Shown one piece after another: positions 1 through 5,336 of a stretch of DNA of 5,525 nucleotides. This DNA comes from DATAQC01 sp038232455. GTDB lineage: Bacteria > Actinomycetota > Acidimicrobiia > Acidimicrobiales > AC-14. Made by a program: the position numbers and the translations under genes. The notes beneath the pieces were generated by a model. The model searched no databases. It was not told the origin of the DNA and saw only the letters and a program-made list of their open reading frames with translations. The stretch is from positions 1 to 5,525 of the forward strand of contig JBBSHU010000159.1 of NCBI GenBank assembly GCA_038232455.1. Direction: 5' to 3'. Position 1 is the stretch's first letter, and the number at the start of each line of letters is the position of its first letter.

Positions 1-259
1 GCAGGAGGACAGGGCCCGCGAGGTCCTGCGGCGCCACCGCTCCGGCCTCGACGCGGTGGCCAGTGCCCTTCTCCGGAACGAGACCATCGACGGCGCCGAG
101 GTCGGTCGCCTGGTCGACGAGGCCGCCGGCCACCAGGTGCGCCGCCCTCCCCGCCTTCCCGAGTTCAGCGGGTCCCCCAGGGCCACCAAGGACCCGACGT
201 CCACCAACGGCGAGGCGAAAGCGGCGGTCGACCCGACGAGGTCACGCCCGCCCCGCTGA
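1..259 (+). CDS. ftsH: C-terminal end of an FtsH-like ATP-dependent zinc metalloprotease (5' truncated by window)
   Basis: Only the last 85 or so codons are present, read from base 2 to the TGA at 257-259. The first 40 residues contain AREVLRRHRSGLDAVASALL followed by RNETIDGAEVGRLVDEA. This matches the end of the peptidase M41 domain of FtsH, where a helix of the type ARxxLxxxxxxLxxxAxxLLxxETIDgxev closes the protease domain. FtsH is a membrane-anchored hexameric AAA+ protease that degrades misfolded membrane proteins and some regulators. The Walker and HEXXH motifs would lie upstream of the window, so the family call rests on this short match alone. The final 40 residues are rich in Pro, Arg, Ser and Thr and look like the variable disordered tail common in this family. 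The nearest gene downstream is sufD, about 94 bases after the stop. Confidence 0.65.
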   Translation, partial: QEDRAREVLRRHRSGLDAVASALLRNETIDGAEVGRLVDEAAGHQVRRPPRLPEFSGSPRATKDPTSTNGEAKAAVDPTRSRPPR

Positions 260-277
260 GGGCGCCCGAAGCGGCGG

Positions 278-283
278 TAGACT
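278..283 (+). promoter_or_regulatory. Candidate -10 box (TAGACT) for the suf genes
   Basis: TAGACT fits the actinobacterial TAnnnT -10 consensus and lies in the only non-coding gap (260-353) before sufD. A start of transcription near 290 would give a leader of about 64 bases. The best -35 match, CTGAGG at 256-261 with a 16-base spacer, is weak. The upstream flank AAGCGGCGGT at 269-278 repeats the same ten bases at 219-228. Confidence 0.3.
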
Positions 284-341
284 CGCCCTGACCGGTTTCC
301 CCCTGGTCGCTCCTCGACGCTCTGCCTCCCAAAGCGCTGGC

Positions 342-356
342 GAAAGGTCCCCTCTG
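342..356 (+). promoter_or_regulatory. Shine-Dalgarno-like sequence and CTG start codon deciding the sufD start
   Basis: GAAAGG at 342-347 lies six bases before CTG at 354-356. From this CTG the protein reads MSRFTPEYAAALAGPDWL, a typical SufD beginning. The only in-frame GTG upstream (63) would bury about 97 residues inside the ftsH tail and give Arg/Pro-rich non-homologous sequence. The next in-frame GTG downstream (492) would remove the conserved EEIWRYSR segment. Confidence 0.6.
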
Positions 357-1634
357 AGCCGATTCACCCCCGAATATGCTGCCGCCCTGGCGGGCCCGGA
401 CTGGCTGCGAGACCAGCGATCGGCGGCGGCTGATCGTTTCGCCTCCCTTTCGCTGCCCACCGACGCCGAGGAGATCTGGCGGTACAGCCGGGTGGCCGAC
501 CTCGACCTCGACGCCTATGCACCGGCTCCGGCTTCGGCGATCGATGCCCCCGCGGGCGCCGTCGTGCCCGATGCCCTGGCTCCGGCCGTGGCCGCCGCCG
601 GGCCGAGGGCTGCTCTCGTCATCGTCCGCAACGGGCGGGTCTCCCACATCGAAGTGGATCCGGCCCTGGCCGCCGAGGGCCTGGTCGTGGCCGACGGCTC
701 GACCCTGGCCGACGGCGACGCCGTGCTGGGTGAAGTCGGCAGCGCCGACGCCTTCGGGGAGCTGAACCTCGCCTTCGGCCCCGGCCCGGTCGTAGTCCGG
801 GTGCGACCGGGCCTCGACGTGGAGCTCCCGGTCCTTGTATTCCACTGGCTCGACACCAGCGGAGTGGCCGCCTTCCCCCGGACGATCGTCGAGACCGGCC
901 CCGACAGCAGCGTGACGGTGGTCGAACACCAGGGCTCGGCCGACGTGGCCGCCTTCATCGACCCCGTCGTCGAACTGCGAGCCGGCGACGCGTCGCGCCT
1001 CAGCTACGTCAACGTCCAGGATCTCGGGCCCCAGGTCTGGCAGATCGGTTACCAGGTGAGCTCGGTGGGTCGCGACGCCACGCTCCGTTCCTCGATGGTC
1101 GCCCTGGGAGGGTGCTACGCCCGGGTCCGCACCGACTCGCGCATCGTGGGGAAGGGGGGCACCGGCTACCTCACCGCGGCCTACTTCGCCGACGGCGATC
1201 GCATGCACGACTTCCGGACCCTGCAGGACCACGCCGCCCCCTCTTCCACCAGCGAGCTGCTCTTCAAGGGAGTGGTGCAGGACCGGGGCCGGTCGGTGTA
1301 CTCCGGGCTGATCCGGGTCCGGAAAGAGGCGCGGGGCACCAACGCCTTCCAGACGAACCGGAACCTGGTCCTGTCCGAAGGGGCAAGTGCCGAGTCGGTT
1401 CCCAACCTGGAGATCGAGACCGACGACGTGCGCTGCAGCCACGCCTCCGCCGTCGGTCCCGTCGAGGACGAGCAGCGCTACTACCTGGAGAGCCGGGGGG
1501 TACCCCCCGATGTCGCCGAGCGCCTGATCGTGCTGGGCTTCCTCGGCGAGGTGATCGACCAGCTTCCGACCCCCTCGTTCGTGGCCGGCCTGCGCTCGAC
1601 GGTGGCTCGGCGCCTGGCCAGCCGGGAGGCCTGA
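354..1634 (+). CDS. sufD: Fe-S cluster assembly protein SufD
   Basis: SufD is the scaffold partner of SufB and SufC in the SUF system, which builds [Fe-S] clusters in the cytosol. From the CTG start the protein is 426 residues, a normal family length. The N-terminal helical part has AGPDWLRDQR (13-22) and PTDAEEIWRYSR (35-46). The middle is a beta-helix core. The C-terminal part has LLFKGVVQD (from 302), a Q-N-LVLS stretch, PNLEIETDDVRCSHASAVGP around 350-368, and ESRGV after it. Cys361 and His363 lie in the CSH motif; His363 aligns by motif with the SufD histidine implicated in cluster assembly in E. coli. The SufB and SufD families are related, but the short length and this N-terminus favour SufD. 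The stop is one base from the ferredoxin start, so translation is probably coupled. The uncertain point is the start codon. Confidence 0.94.
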   Translation: MSRFTPEYAAALAGPDWLRDQRSAAADRFASLSLPTDAEEIWRYSRVADLDLDAYAPAPASAIDAPAGAVVPDALAPAVAAAGPRAALVIVRNGRVSHIEVDPALAAEGLVVADGSTLADGDAVLGEVGSADAFGELNLAFGPGPVVVRVRPGLDVELPVLVFHWLDTSGVAAFPRTIVETGPDSSVTVVEHQGSADVAAFIDPVVELRAGDASRLSYVNVQDLGPQVWQIGYQVSSVGRDATLRSSMVALGGCYARVRTDSRIVGKGGTGYLTAAYFADGDRMHDFRTLQDHAAPSSTSELLFKGVVQDRGRSVYSGLIRVRKEARGTNAFQTNRNLVLSEGASAESVPNLEIETDDVRCSHASAVGPVEDEQRYYLESRGVPPDVAERLIVLGFLGEVIDQLPTPSFVAGLRSTVARRLASREA

Positions 1635-1635
1635 G

Positions 1636-1953
1636 ATGGGCCAACGTGAACGGCTGTGCCGCGTCGACGAGATGGCACCCGGGACGGCCCGTCGCTTCGA
1701 CATCGGCGCCCACCGCATCGCTCTCGTACGCATCGACGACGCTTTTTACGCCGTCGGTGACCGGTGCAGCCATGCCGACTTCTCGCTCTCCGAGGGCGAG
1801 GTCTGGCCCGACACCTGCGAGATCGAGTGCTGGAAGCACGGCAGCACCTTCTCGCTGAAGACCGGCGAGCCCCAGTCGTTCCCGGCCACCCGGCCCGTCC
1901 CGGTGTACGACGTGGCCGTCGAAGGCGACGATGTCATGGTGGACCTCCCATGA
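1636..1953 (+). CDS. Rieske [2Fe-2S] ferredoxin of the suf operon
   Basis: This 105-residue protein is one Rieske domain. Its cluster ligands are Cys44-x-His46 (in DRCSHAD) and Cys65-x2-His68 (in CWKHG). The second box ends GSTFS in place of the more usual G-x-x-F-D. There is no signal peptide and no membrane segment, so it is a soluble cytosolic electron carrier like the ferredoxin subunits of ring-hydroxylating dioxygenases, under which name such genes are often annotated. No oxygenase gene is nearby. In Streptomyces a similar ferredoxin gene also lies between sufD and sufC, so a role in SUF-dependent assembly, perhaps as electron donor or cluster recipient, is more likely than aromatic degradation; that role is inference. 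GGGAGG at 1624-1629, six bases before the ATG and inside the sufD end, supports the start. Confidence 0.93.
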   Translation: MGQRERLCRVDEMAPGTARRFDIGAHRIALVRIDDAFYAVGDRCSHADFSLSEGEVWPDTCEIECWKHGSTFSLKTGEPQSFPATRPVPVYDVAVEGDDVMVDLP

Positions 1954-1977
1954 CCCCCCTCCCCCTTCTTGGGGTCA
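1951..1977 (+). promoter_or_regulatory. Inverted repeat TGACCCC/GGGGTCA between ferredoxin gene and sufC
   Basis: A perfect seven-base inverted repeat (1951-1957 and 1971-1977) with a 13-base pyrimidine loop starts at the ferredoxin stop codon. It ends at the first base of the purine-rich sufC ribosome binding site AGAAAGAG (1977-1984). It lacks a T-run, so it is not a standard terminator. It may tune sufC translation or stabilise the 3' end of a shorter message. Confidence 0.4.
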
Positions 1978-1990
1978 GAAAGAGCGACCG

Positions 1991-2719
1991 ATGAGCACAC
2001 TGGTGGTTTCGGGCCTCAGGGCGACGGCCGAGGGCAAGGAGATCCTGCGCGGGGTCGACCTCGAGGTGTCCTCGGGCCAGGTGCACGCCGTCATGGGACC
2101 CAATGGCTCGGGGAAGTCGACCCTGGCCCACGTGATCATGGGCGGCCCCGGCTACGACGTGACGGGCGGCACCGTCACCCTCGACGGTGTCGACCTGTTG
2201 GGGCTGCCGACGTGGCAGCGGGCCCTGGCCGGCCTGTTCCTCGCCATGCAGTACCCCATCGAGGTGCCCGGCGTTTCGCTGGCCGACACCCTGGCCGAGG
2301 CCCTTGCCGCCCGGGGCCGGGATTTCGCCGCCGTCCGGGAGCAGGTCGTGGCCGAGGCCGGTCGGGCCGGCCTCTCCGACACGTTGCTCACGCGCGCCAT
2401 GAACGTCGACCTTTCGGGTGGGGAGAAAAAGCGCAACGAGACGGTGCAGATGGCCGTCCTCGGGCCCCGCATCGCCGTCCTCGACGAGATCGACTCCGGG
2501 CTCGACGTCGACGCCCTCGGTATCGTTGCCCGCCGGGTCGAGGCCCTCACGACCGAACAGGACCTTGGCGTGCTGGTGATCACCCACTACAGCCGCCTGC
2601 TGCGCGAGCTCCTCCCCGACCGCGTGTCGGTACTGCGGGCGGGGCGCATCGTGGCCTCGGGCGGGCCCGAGCTGGCCGAAGAGCTCGAGCAGACGGGCTA
2701 CGCCGGCTACGAGGACTGA
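1991..2719 (+). CDS. sufC: Fe-S cluster assembly ATPase SufC
   Basis: SufC is the ABC-type ATPase that drives the SufBCD scaffold; despite its fold it is cytosolic and not a transporter. The 242-residue protein has Walker A GPNGSGKS (36-43), the Q-loop in AMQYPIEVPGV (Gln87), the signature LSGGEKKRNE (141-150), Walker B IAVLDEIDSGLD with Asp165-Glu166, and the switch histidine His199 in ITHYSRLL. The GGEKKRNE and DEIDSGLDVDAL forms are specific to SufC and separate it from ordinary transporter ATPases. The ATG at 1991 is preceded by AGAAAGAG six bases upstream and gives the usual beginning MSTLVVSGL. Longer in-frame starts would reach back into the ferredoxin gene. It follows the ferredoxin by 37 bases and is the last gene of this operon, since the next gene points the other way. 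Confidence 0.97.
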   Translation: MSTLVVSGLRATAEGKEILRGVDLEVSSGQVHAVMGPNGSGKSTLAHVIMGGPGYDVTGGTVTLDGVDLLGLPTWQRALAGLFLAMQYPIEVPGVSLADTLAEALAARGRDFAAVREQVVAEAGRAGLSDTLLTRAMNVDLSGGEKKRNETVQMAVLGPRIAVLDEIDSGLDVDALGIVARRVEALTTEQDLGVLVITHYSRLLRELLPDRVSVLRAGRIVASGGPELAEELEQTGYAGYED

Positions 2720-2742
2720 GTTCGCTGGCGGCGGGAACTCGG
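2716..2742 (+). terminator. Weak hairpin after sufC, possible terminator
   Basis: CTGAGTTC (2716-2723) and GAACTCGG (2735-2742) pair over eight positions with one G-U pair, around an 11-base GC-rich loop. The arm overlaps the sufC stop codon and lies in the 52-base gap between two convergent genes. No T-run follows, so the terminator call is tentative. Confidence 0.3.
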
Positions 2743-2771
2743 GTCCTTCAGGCGCAGCCCAACCCCCACCC

Positions 2772-3755
2772 TCAGGGGCTCTGCGGTCCGAAGAGATGGA
2801 AACCCCCGGGTGCGGTCGTGGTGGGGGCGGCGGGAGCTGTGGTGGTCGGTGACGTGACCGGGGGGCGCACTGTGTCGGCGGGGACAACCGTGTCCGGCGG
2901 CGGAGGCGGCAGTGGTGCGGGGACACCATCGGGCCCGGCCACGTAGACGGGGGTTCCCAACGGGGTGTGCGCCGGGAACCACTCGGCCGCGTGCATCGGG
3001 ATCCGGACACAGCCGTGGGAGGCGGGCGACGCGGGAACCGAGGTCGCGCCGTGGATGGCGATGCCGCCGTCGAAGTAGTTGGGGTTGTAGAGCGACCCGA
3101 GGGGGCCGTTCTCCCAGCCGTGAGCCTGGCGGTAGACCCTGAACCCGCCGGTCTCGGTGATCGCCTTGCGGCAGTAGCCCTCCGAGCAGTACCGCTCGCC
3201 CGACCCGGTGGACACGGTGAGGATCTTGGCCAGGTTGTCGCCTTCGTAGAGGAACAGCACCTGGCGGCTCAAGTCGACCTCCACCCGGTTGGGTCCCCCG
3301 CCGGCCACGAGTGGCGGGGGTGCCGACGTGGCCGCGGTGATGGCGGCAACCACGTCGTCGGTCGCCCGACCGGTGCGCTCCATACCGGTGATCTTCTGAA
3401 AGGCCATCACTGCGTAGGCGGTGTCGGCGTCGTAGCTGTCGTCGACCGCCCCTACCTCGTAGTGCAAGCTCACCAACTTCTGTTCGATGTTCGCCACGAC
3501 CGGCCCGCTGGCGCCGGGACCGAGGCCCGGGGGAGGCGCCTCGGTGGTGGACGTGGACGAGCTCGTGCTGGTGCTCGTCGACGAGGTCGCCGGCGTGGTC
3601 GAGTCGAGCCGGTCGTGCGCCATGATCGACACGCCGCCGCCGGCATGGCCGTTGCCGCCACTGCAGGCTGACAGTGCTCCGACCGATGCCGTAGCAGCCA
3701 GGAGCGCCGCCGCCAGTCGAGGCGTTCGGCCTGATGATCGCCGACGTGGGCCCAC
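2772..3755 (-). CDS. L,D-transpeptidase lipoprotein (peptidoglycan-binding domain plus YkuD domain)
   Basis: L,D-transpeptidases make 3-3 cross-links in peptidoglycan or attach proteins to it outside the membrane. From GTG at 3755 the protein has 327 residues. It starts with an Arg-rich n-region, a hydrophobic stretch (14-30) and the lipobox LSAC with Cys31, so it is probably a membrane-anchored lipoprotein. A Ser/Thr/Pro linker (52-76) leads to a PF01471-like peptidoglycan-binding domain (about 83-140). The YkuD catalytic domain spans about 156-273, with His235 and the SHGCVRI motif (246-252) holding nucleophile Cys249. Cys190 and Cys195 in YCSEGYC may form a disulfide. A Pro/Thr-rich tail (279-316) follows the catalytic domain. 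No Shine-Dalgarno precedes the GTG, but a -10-like TACAGT stands six bases upstream, which suggests a leaderless message. Longer starts further upstream lack family resemblance. It is convergent with sufC. Confidence 0.93.
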   Translation of the reverse strand: MGPRRRSSGRTPRLAAALLAATASVGALSACSGGNGHAGGGVSIMAHDRLDSTTPATSSTSTSTSSSTSTTEAPPPGLGPGASGPVVANIEQKLVSLHYEVGAVDDSYDADTAYAVMAFQKITGMERTGRATDDVVAAITAATSAPPPLVAGGGPNRVEVDLSRQVLFLYEGDNLAKILTVSTGSGERYCSEGYCRKAITETGGFRVYRQAHGWENGPLGSLYNPNYFDGGIAIHGATSVPASPASHGCVRIPMHAAEWFPAHTPLGTPVYVAGPDGVPAPLPPPPPDTVVPADTVRPPVTSPTTTAPAAPTTTAPGGFHLFGPQSP

Positions 3756-3761
3756 CCGGCC

Positions 3762-3767
3762 ACTGTA
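3762..3767 (-). promoter_or_regulatory. Candidate -10 box (TACAGT) giving a leaderless L,D-transpeptidase mRNA
   Basis: On the - strand TACAGT matches TAnnnT and is separated by six bases (GGCCGG) from the GTG start at 3755. Transcription would therefore begin at or beside the first codon. No clear -35 is seen. The absence of any ribosome binding site before this GTG agrees with leaderless translation, which is common in actinobacteria. The start codon also lies at the edge of the perfect palindrome GTGGGCCCAC (3746-3755). Confidence 0.4.
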
Positions 3768-3878
3768 GTTGCGACGCCCGCGGAAACAGCCAGGATCGGG
3801 ACGACGTGTGGTGGAGGCACGATGGAGGTACGGTTGGACCAGGGCGGGAACCCATCCGATCCGACCGGAGGAGGGCGG

Positions 3879-4310
3879 GTGAGCGGCTATCGAGAGCTGA
3901 TCGAAGCGGCAGAGGCCGACTATCGCAACAACCTCTTCAAAGAGGCCCACATCAACTACGGCAAGGCGCTGTCGGCGGGTGGCGACTGCGAGTTCTACTG
4001 CCGCCAGATGCGCGGGATCTGCTCGCGGCTGGTGGGCGCGCAACGGCTGGACATGGCGGCCGAGCGACCCGACGACGCAACGGTGTTCCTCAACCAGGCG
4101 GCCAAGTGGTTGGCGAAGTCGGAGGCCAATCTCGATTCGGCGCTCGAGCACGCTCCCGATGCCGAGCGGGGCCTGATCCGCCTCGAGCAGGCCCGCACCG
4201 AGGAGACCATCGCCAGGTTCATGGAGATCACCGGCGGCGACCCGCAACGGCGGCTCACCGCAGCCCACGCCCACCGCAAAGAGGGCGTCACGCTCCAAAC
4301 GGGCGGGTAG
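3879..4310 (+). CDS. Small helical TPR-like protein of unknown function
   Basis: I do not recognise a named family. From GTG at 3879 the protein has 143 residues. It has no signal peptide or membrane segment and is probably cytosolic. It looks almost wholly alpha-helical. Residues 4-31 (YRELIEAAEADYRNN, then FKEAHINYGKAL) resemble one TPR helix pair. A region with three cysteines (37, 41, 48) follows, then amphipathic helices around 67-90 and 96-117, and a polar tail. GGAGG at 3867-3871, seven bases before the GTG, supports this start. The in-frame ATG at 3822 also has GGAGG four bases ahead and would add 19 Gly/Pro-rich residues; I cannot exclude it. The gene is divergent from the L,D-transpeptidase, with 66-123 bases between them depending on the start, but shared function is not shown. 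Length and codon use look like a real gene. Confidence 0.75.
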   Translation: MSGYRELIEAAEADYRNNLFKEAHINYGKALSAGGDCEFYCRQMRGICSRLVGAQRLDMAAERPDDATVFLNQAAKWLAKSEANLDSALEHAPDAERGLIRLEQARTEETIARFMEITGGDPQRRLTAAHAHRKEGVTLQTGG

Positions 4311-4352
4311 CCGGGCGGGTCGTAACCCACCGCGGGCAACGCTCATGGCCCG

Positions 4353-4368
4353 GCGCCCCAGGGGGCGC
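4353..4368. terminator. GC-rich hairpin GCGCCCC-AG-GGGGCGC, possible bidirectional terminator
   Basis: A perfect seven-base inverted repeat lies 42 bases after the stop of the TPR-like gene and just beyond the end of the multicopper oxidase remnant on the other strand. A six-pair stem with a CAGG loop is the realistic form. There is no T-run on either strand, so the function is uncertain. Confidence 0.3.
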
Positions 4369-4382
4369 GACGCCCGGAGGCT

Positions 4383-4584
4383 GACCTCGATCAGGCCCAT
4401 CATTCCCGCGTCCTGGTGGGCGACGATGGCAGTGAAGAACGTGCCAATGAACTCGGTGAACCGTTCGCGAATGACTTCGCTGTGGACAGGAAGTACCTGG
4501 GTCCTGAAGGCTGCGGGCGTCACTGGGCTGGCCGTTGACGGAGATGACCTGGAAGTCGTCGATGTGGATGTGGATGTGGAAGTT
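4383..4584 (-). pseudogene. Multicopper oxidase C-terminal fragment, frameshifted
   Basis: On the - strand, FHIHIHIDDFQVISVNGQP followed by DARSLQD (from 4581) matches the last cupredoxin domain of multicopper oxidases, where HPxHxH holds copper ligands. A one-base insertion near 4498-4502 moves the frame, after which LPVHSEVIRERFTEFIGTF and AHQDAGMMGLIEV complete the domain end. The expected HCHxxxH motif is broken: small deletions near 4424-4438 leave FFTAIVAH, while a CACTGCCAT that would encode HCH survives in another frame. The first box is also abnormal, with HI present three times and the preceding His-Pro lost. About 67 codons remain of a protein that is normally several hundred residues long, and nothing of the upstream domains is seen. 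It cannot encode a working oxidase. The neighbouring genes are intact, so true decay is more likely than poor sequence. Confidence 0.75.
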
Positions 4585-4741
4585 CAACGGGCGAGAGCAC
4601 AGACAGGGATCACGGCGGGGGCGACGAGGCGCACGAGACGCCGGTGACGGGCGGGATGCGGCGATGCCAGGCGTCGTCGCCATGGCGATGGCAACCACCT
4701 GGCGACGGCGCTCCGTCAGAAGGGTTCGAGCAACGACTCAT

Positions 4742-5230
4742 CACGCCGACGGCTTTGGGGCTGACTCCCCGGCCAGCGCCACCACGACCGCAACGGTGAC
4801 AGCCCTGGCGCTTCTCTCAGCGCCGACGGAGCCTTCGTGGCCTTCCAGTCAGGCGCCACCGACGTGGTGGCCGGCCAGAGCGACGCCAACCGCGCCTACG
4901 ACGTGTTCCTCTACCAGCAAACGTGGTTCCACCAGGCTCTCGTCGATACAACGGCGACGGCAAAACCGACATCGCCGTGTTCCGTCCCTCCACCGGCACC
5001 TGGTACATCAACTTGAGCGGGGCGGCAGCACCGTCACCTCGTGGGTACCTCAGGCGACATTCCCGTGCCGGGTGACTACAACAGCGACGGCAAAACCCGA
5101 CATCGCCGTGTTGACACGTGTTCCGCCCTCCACCGGGACGTCATACATCAGCCTCAGCGGCGGCGGCACCGCCGTCACCCCCTGGGGCACGTCGGGCGAT
5201 GTGCCGATCGAAAAGCCTGTTGGAAGGTAG
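4742..5230 (+). pseudogene. Remnant of a secreted PD40-like/FG-GAP repeat protein, frameshifted at least five times
   Basis: Joining frames gives one coherent protein end. HADGFGADSPASATTT continues after a one-base loss near 4788-4793 as NGDSPGASLSADGAFVAFQS and ATDVVAGQSDANRAYDVFLY. This is the SADGxFVAFxSxATxLVxGxxDxNxxxDVF pattern of TolB/PD40-like beta-propeller repeats. After another shift between about 4915 and 4944 come two FG-GAP/VCBS-type units. The first has YNGDGKTDIAVFRPSTGTWY; the second has GDYNSDGKTDIAV and ends WGTSGDVPIEKPVGR and a TAG stop at 5228-5230. Further frame changes fall at about 5019-5022 and 5042-5045 (one base lost each) and 5096-5098 (one base gained). A nine-base in-frame insertion follows at about 5111. 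Such proteins are normally exported and far longer; the N-terminal part is absent. The Asp/Asn-Gly motif suggests calcium binding in the ancestor. Confidence 0.8.
4944..5230 (+). repeat. Two tandem FG-GAP-type coding repeats, period about 130 bases
   Basis: The segment starting AACGGCGACGGCAAAACCG at 4950 recurs at 5080 as AACAGCGACGGCAAAACCCG, and in both the similarity continues through the GACATCGCCGTGTT stretch. The offset is 130 bases; restoring the two inferred one-base losses gives 132 bases, or 44 codons. That is a natural unit length for this kind of repeat. In the second copy GTGTT is itself duplicated around GACAC. Confidence 0.75.
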
Positions 5231-5336
5231 CGAGCCCCTGTCGGCATCGACGTGACAACCTGTCTCGAAACAGTGCTCGCTCGCTAAGCCTCGATCCACC
5301 GATTCGCTGAGGTGACCCGTCGGCCGCGCATCCGCG

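Noticed and set aside
63..353. SufD read from the GTG at 63 as a 523-residue protein
   Set aside because: The extra part overlaps the ftsH tail in another frame and is Arg/Pro-rich with no SufD resemblance.
165..1733. Long open frame on the - strand opposite sufD
   Set aside because: It is a GC-skewed shadow of sufD; its translation is Gly/Arg/His-rich with no domain, while the + strand has clear SufD motifs.
1934..3010. Long - strand frame opposite sufC
   Set aside because: It is antisense to well-conserved SufC motifs and shows no family pattern of its own.
3540..3610. GT-rich repetitive stretch as a possible structural or CRISPR-like repeat
   Set aside because: It encodes the Ser/Thr linker of the lipoprotein on the - strand; there are no spaced identical repeats.
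3756..4523. N-terminal extension of the L,D-transpeptidase to a 583-residue protein
   Set aside because: The extension runs antisense through the TPR-like gene and into the multicopper oxidase scrap; the lipoprotein signal right after GTG 3755 marks the true start.
4559..4584. GATGTG tandem run as a regulatory or microsatellite repeat
   Set aside because: It is the antisense of the HIHIHI coding motif of the multicopper oxidase remnant, with only about three copies.
4535..5230. One intact 231-residue + strand protein
   Set aside because: Only short parts of this frame resemble a family; the coherent repeat protein needs several frame switches.
5231..5288. Possible terminator hairpin after the repeat-protein remnant (CTGT/ACAG and GAGC/GCTC pairs)
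   Set aside because: The stems are only four pairs with large loops and no T-run.
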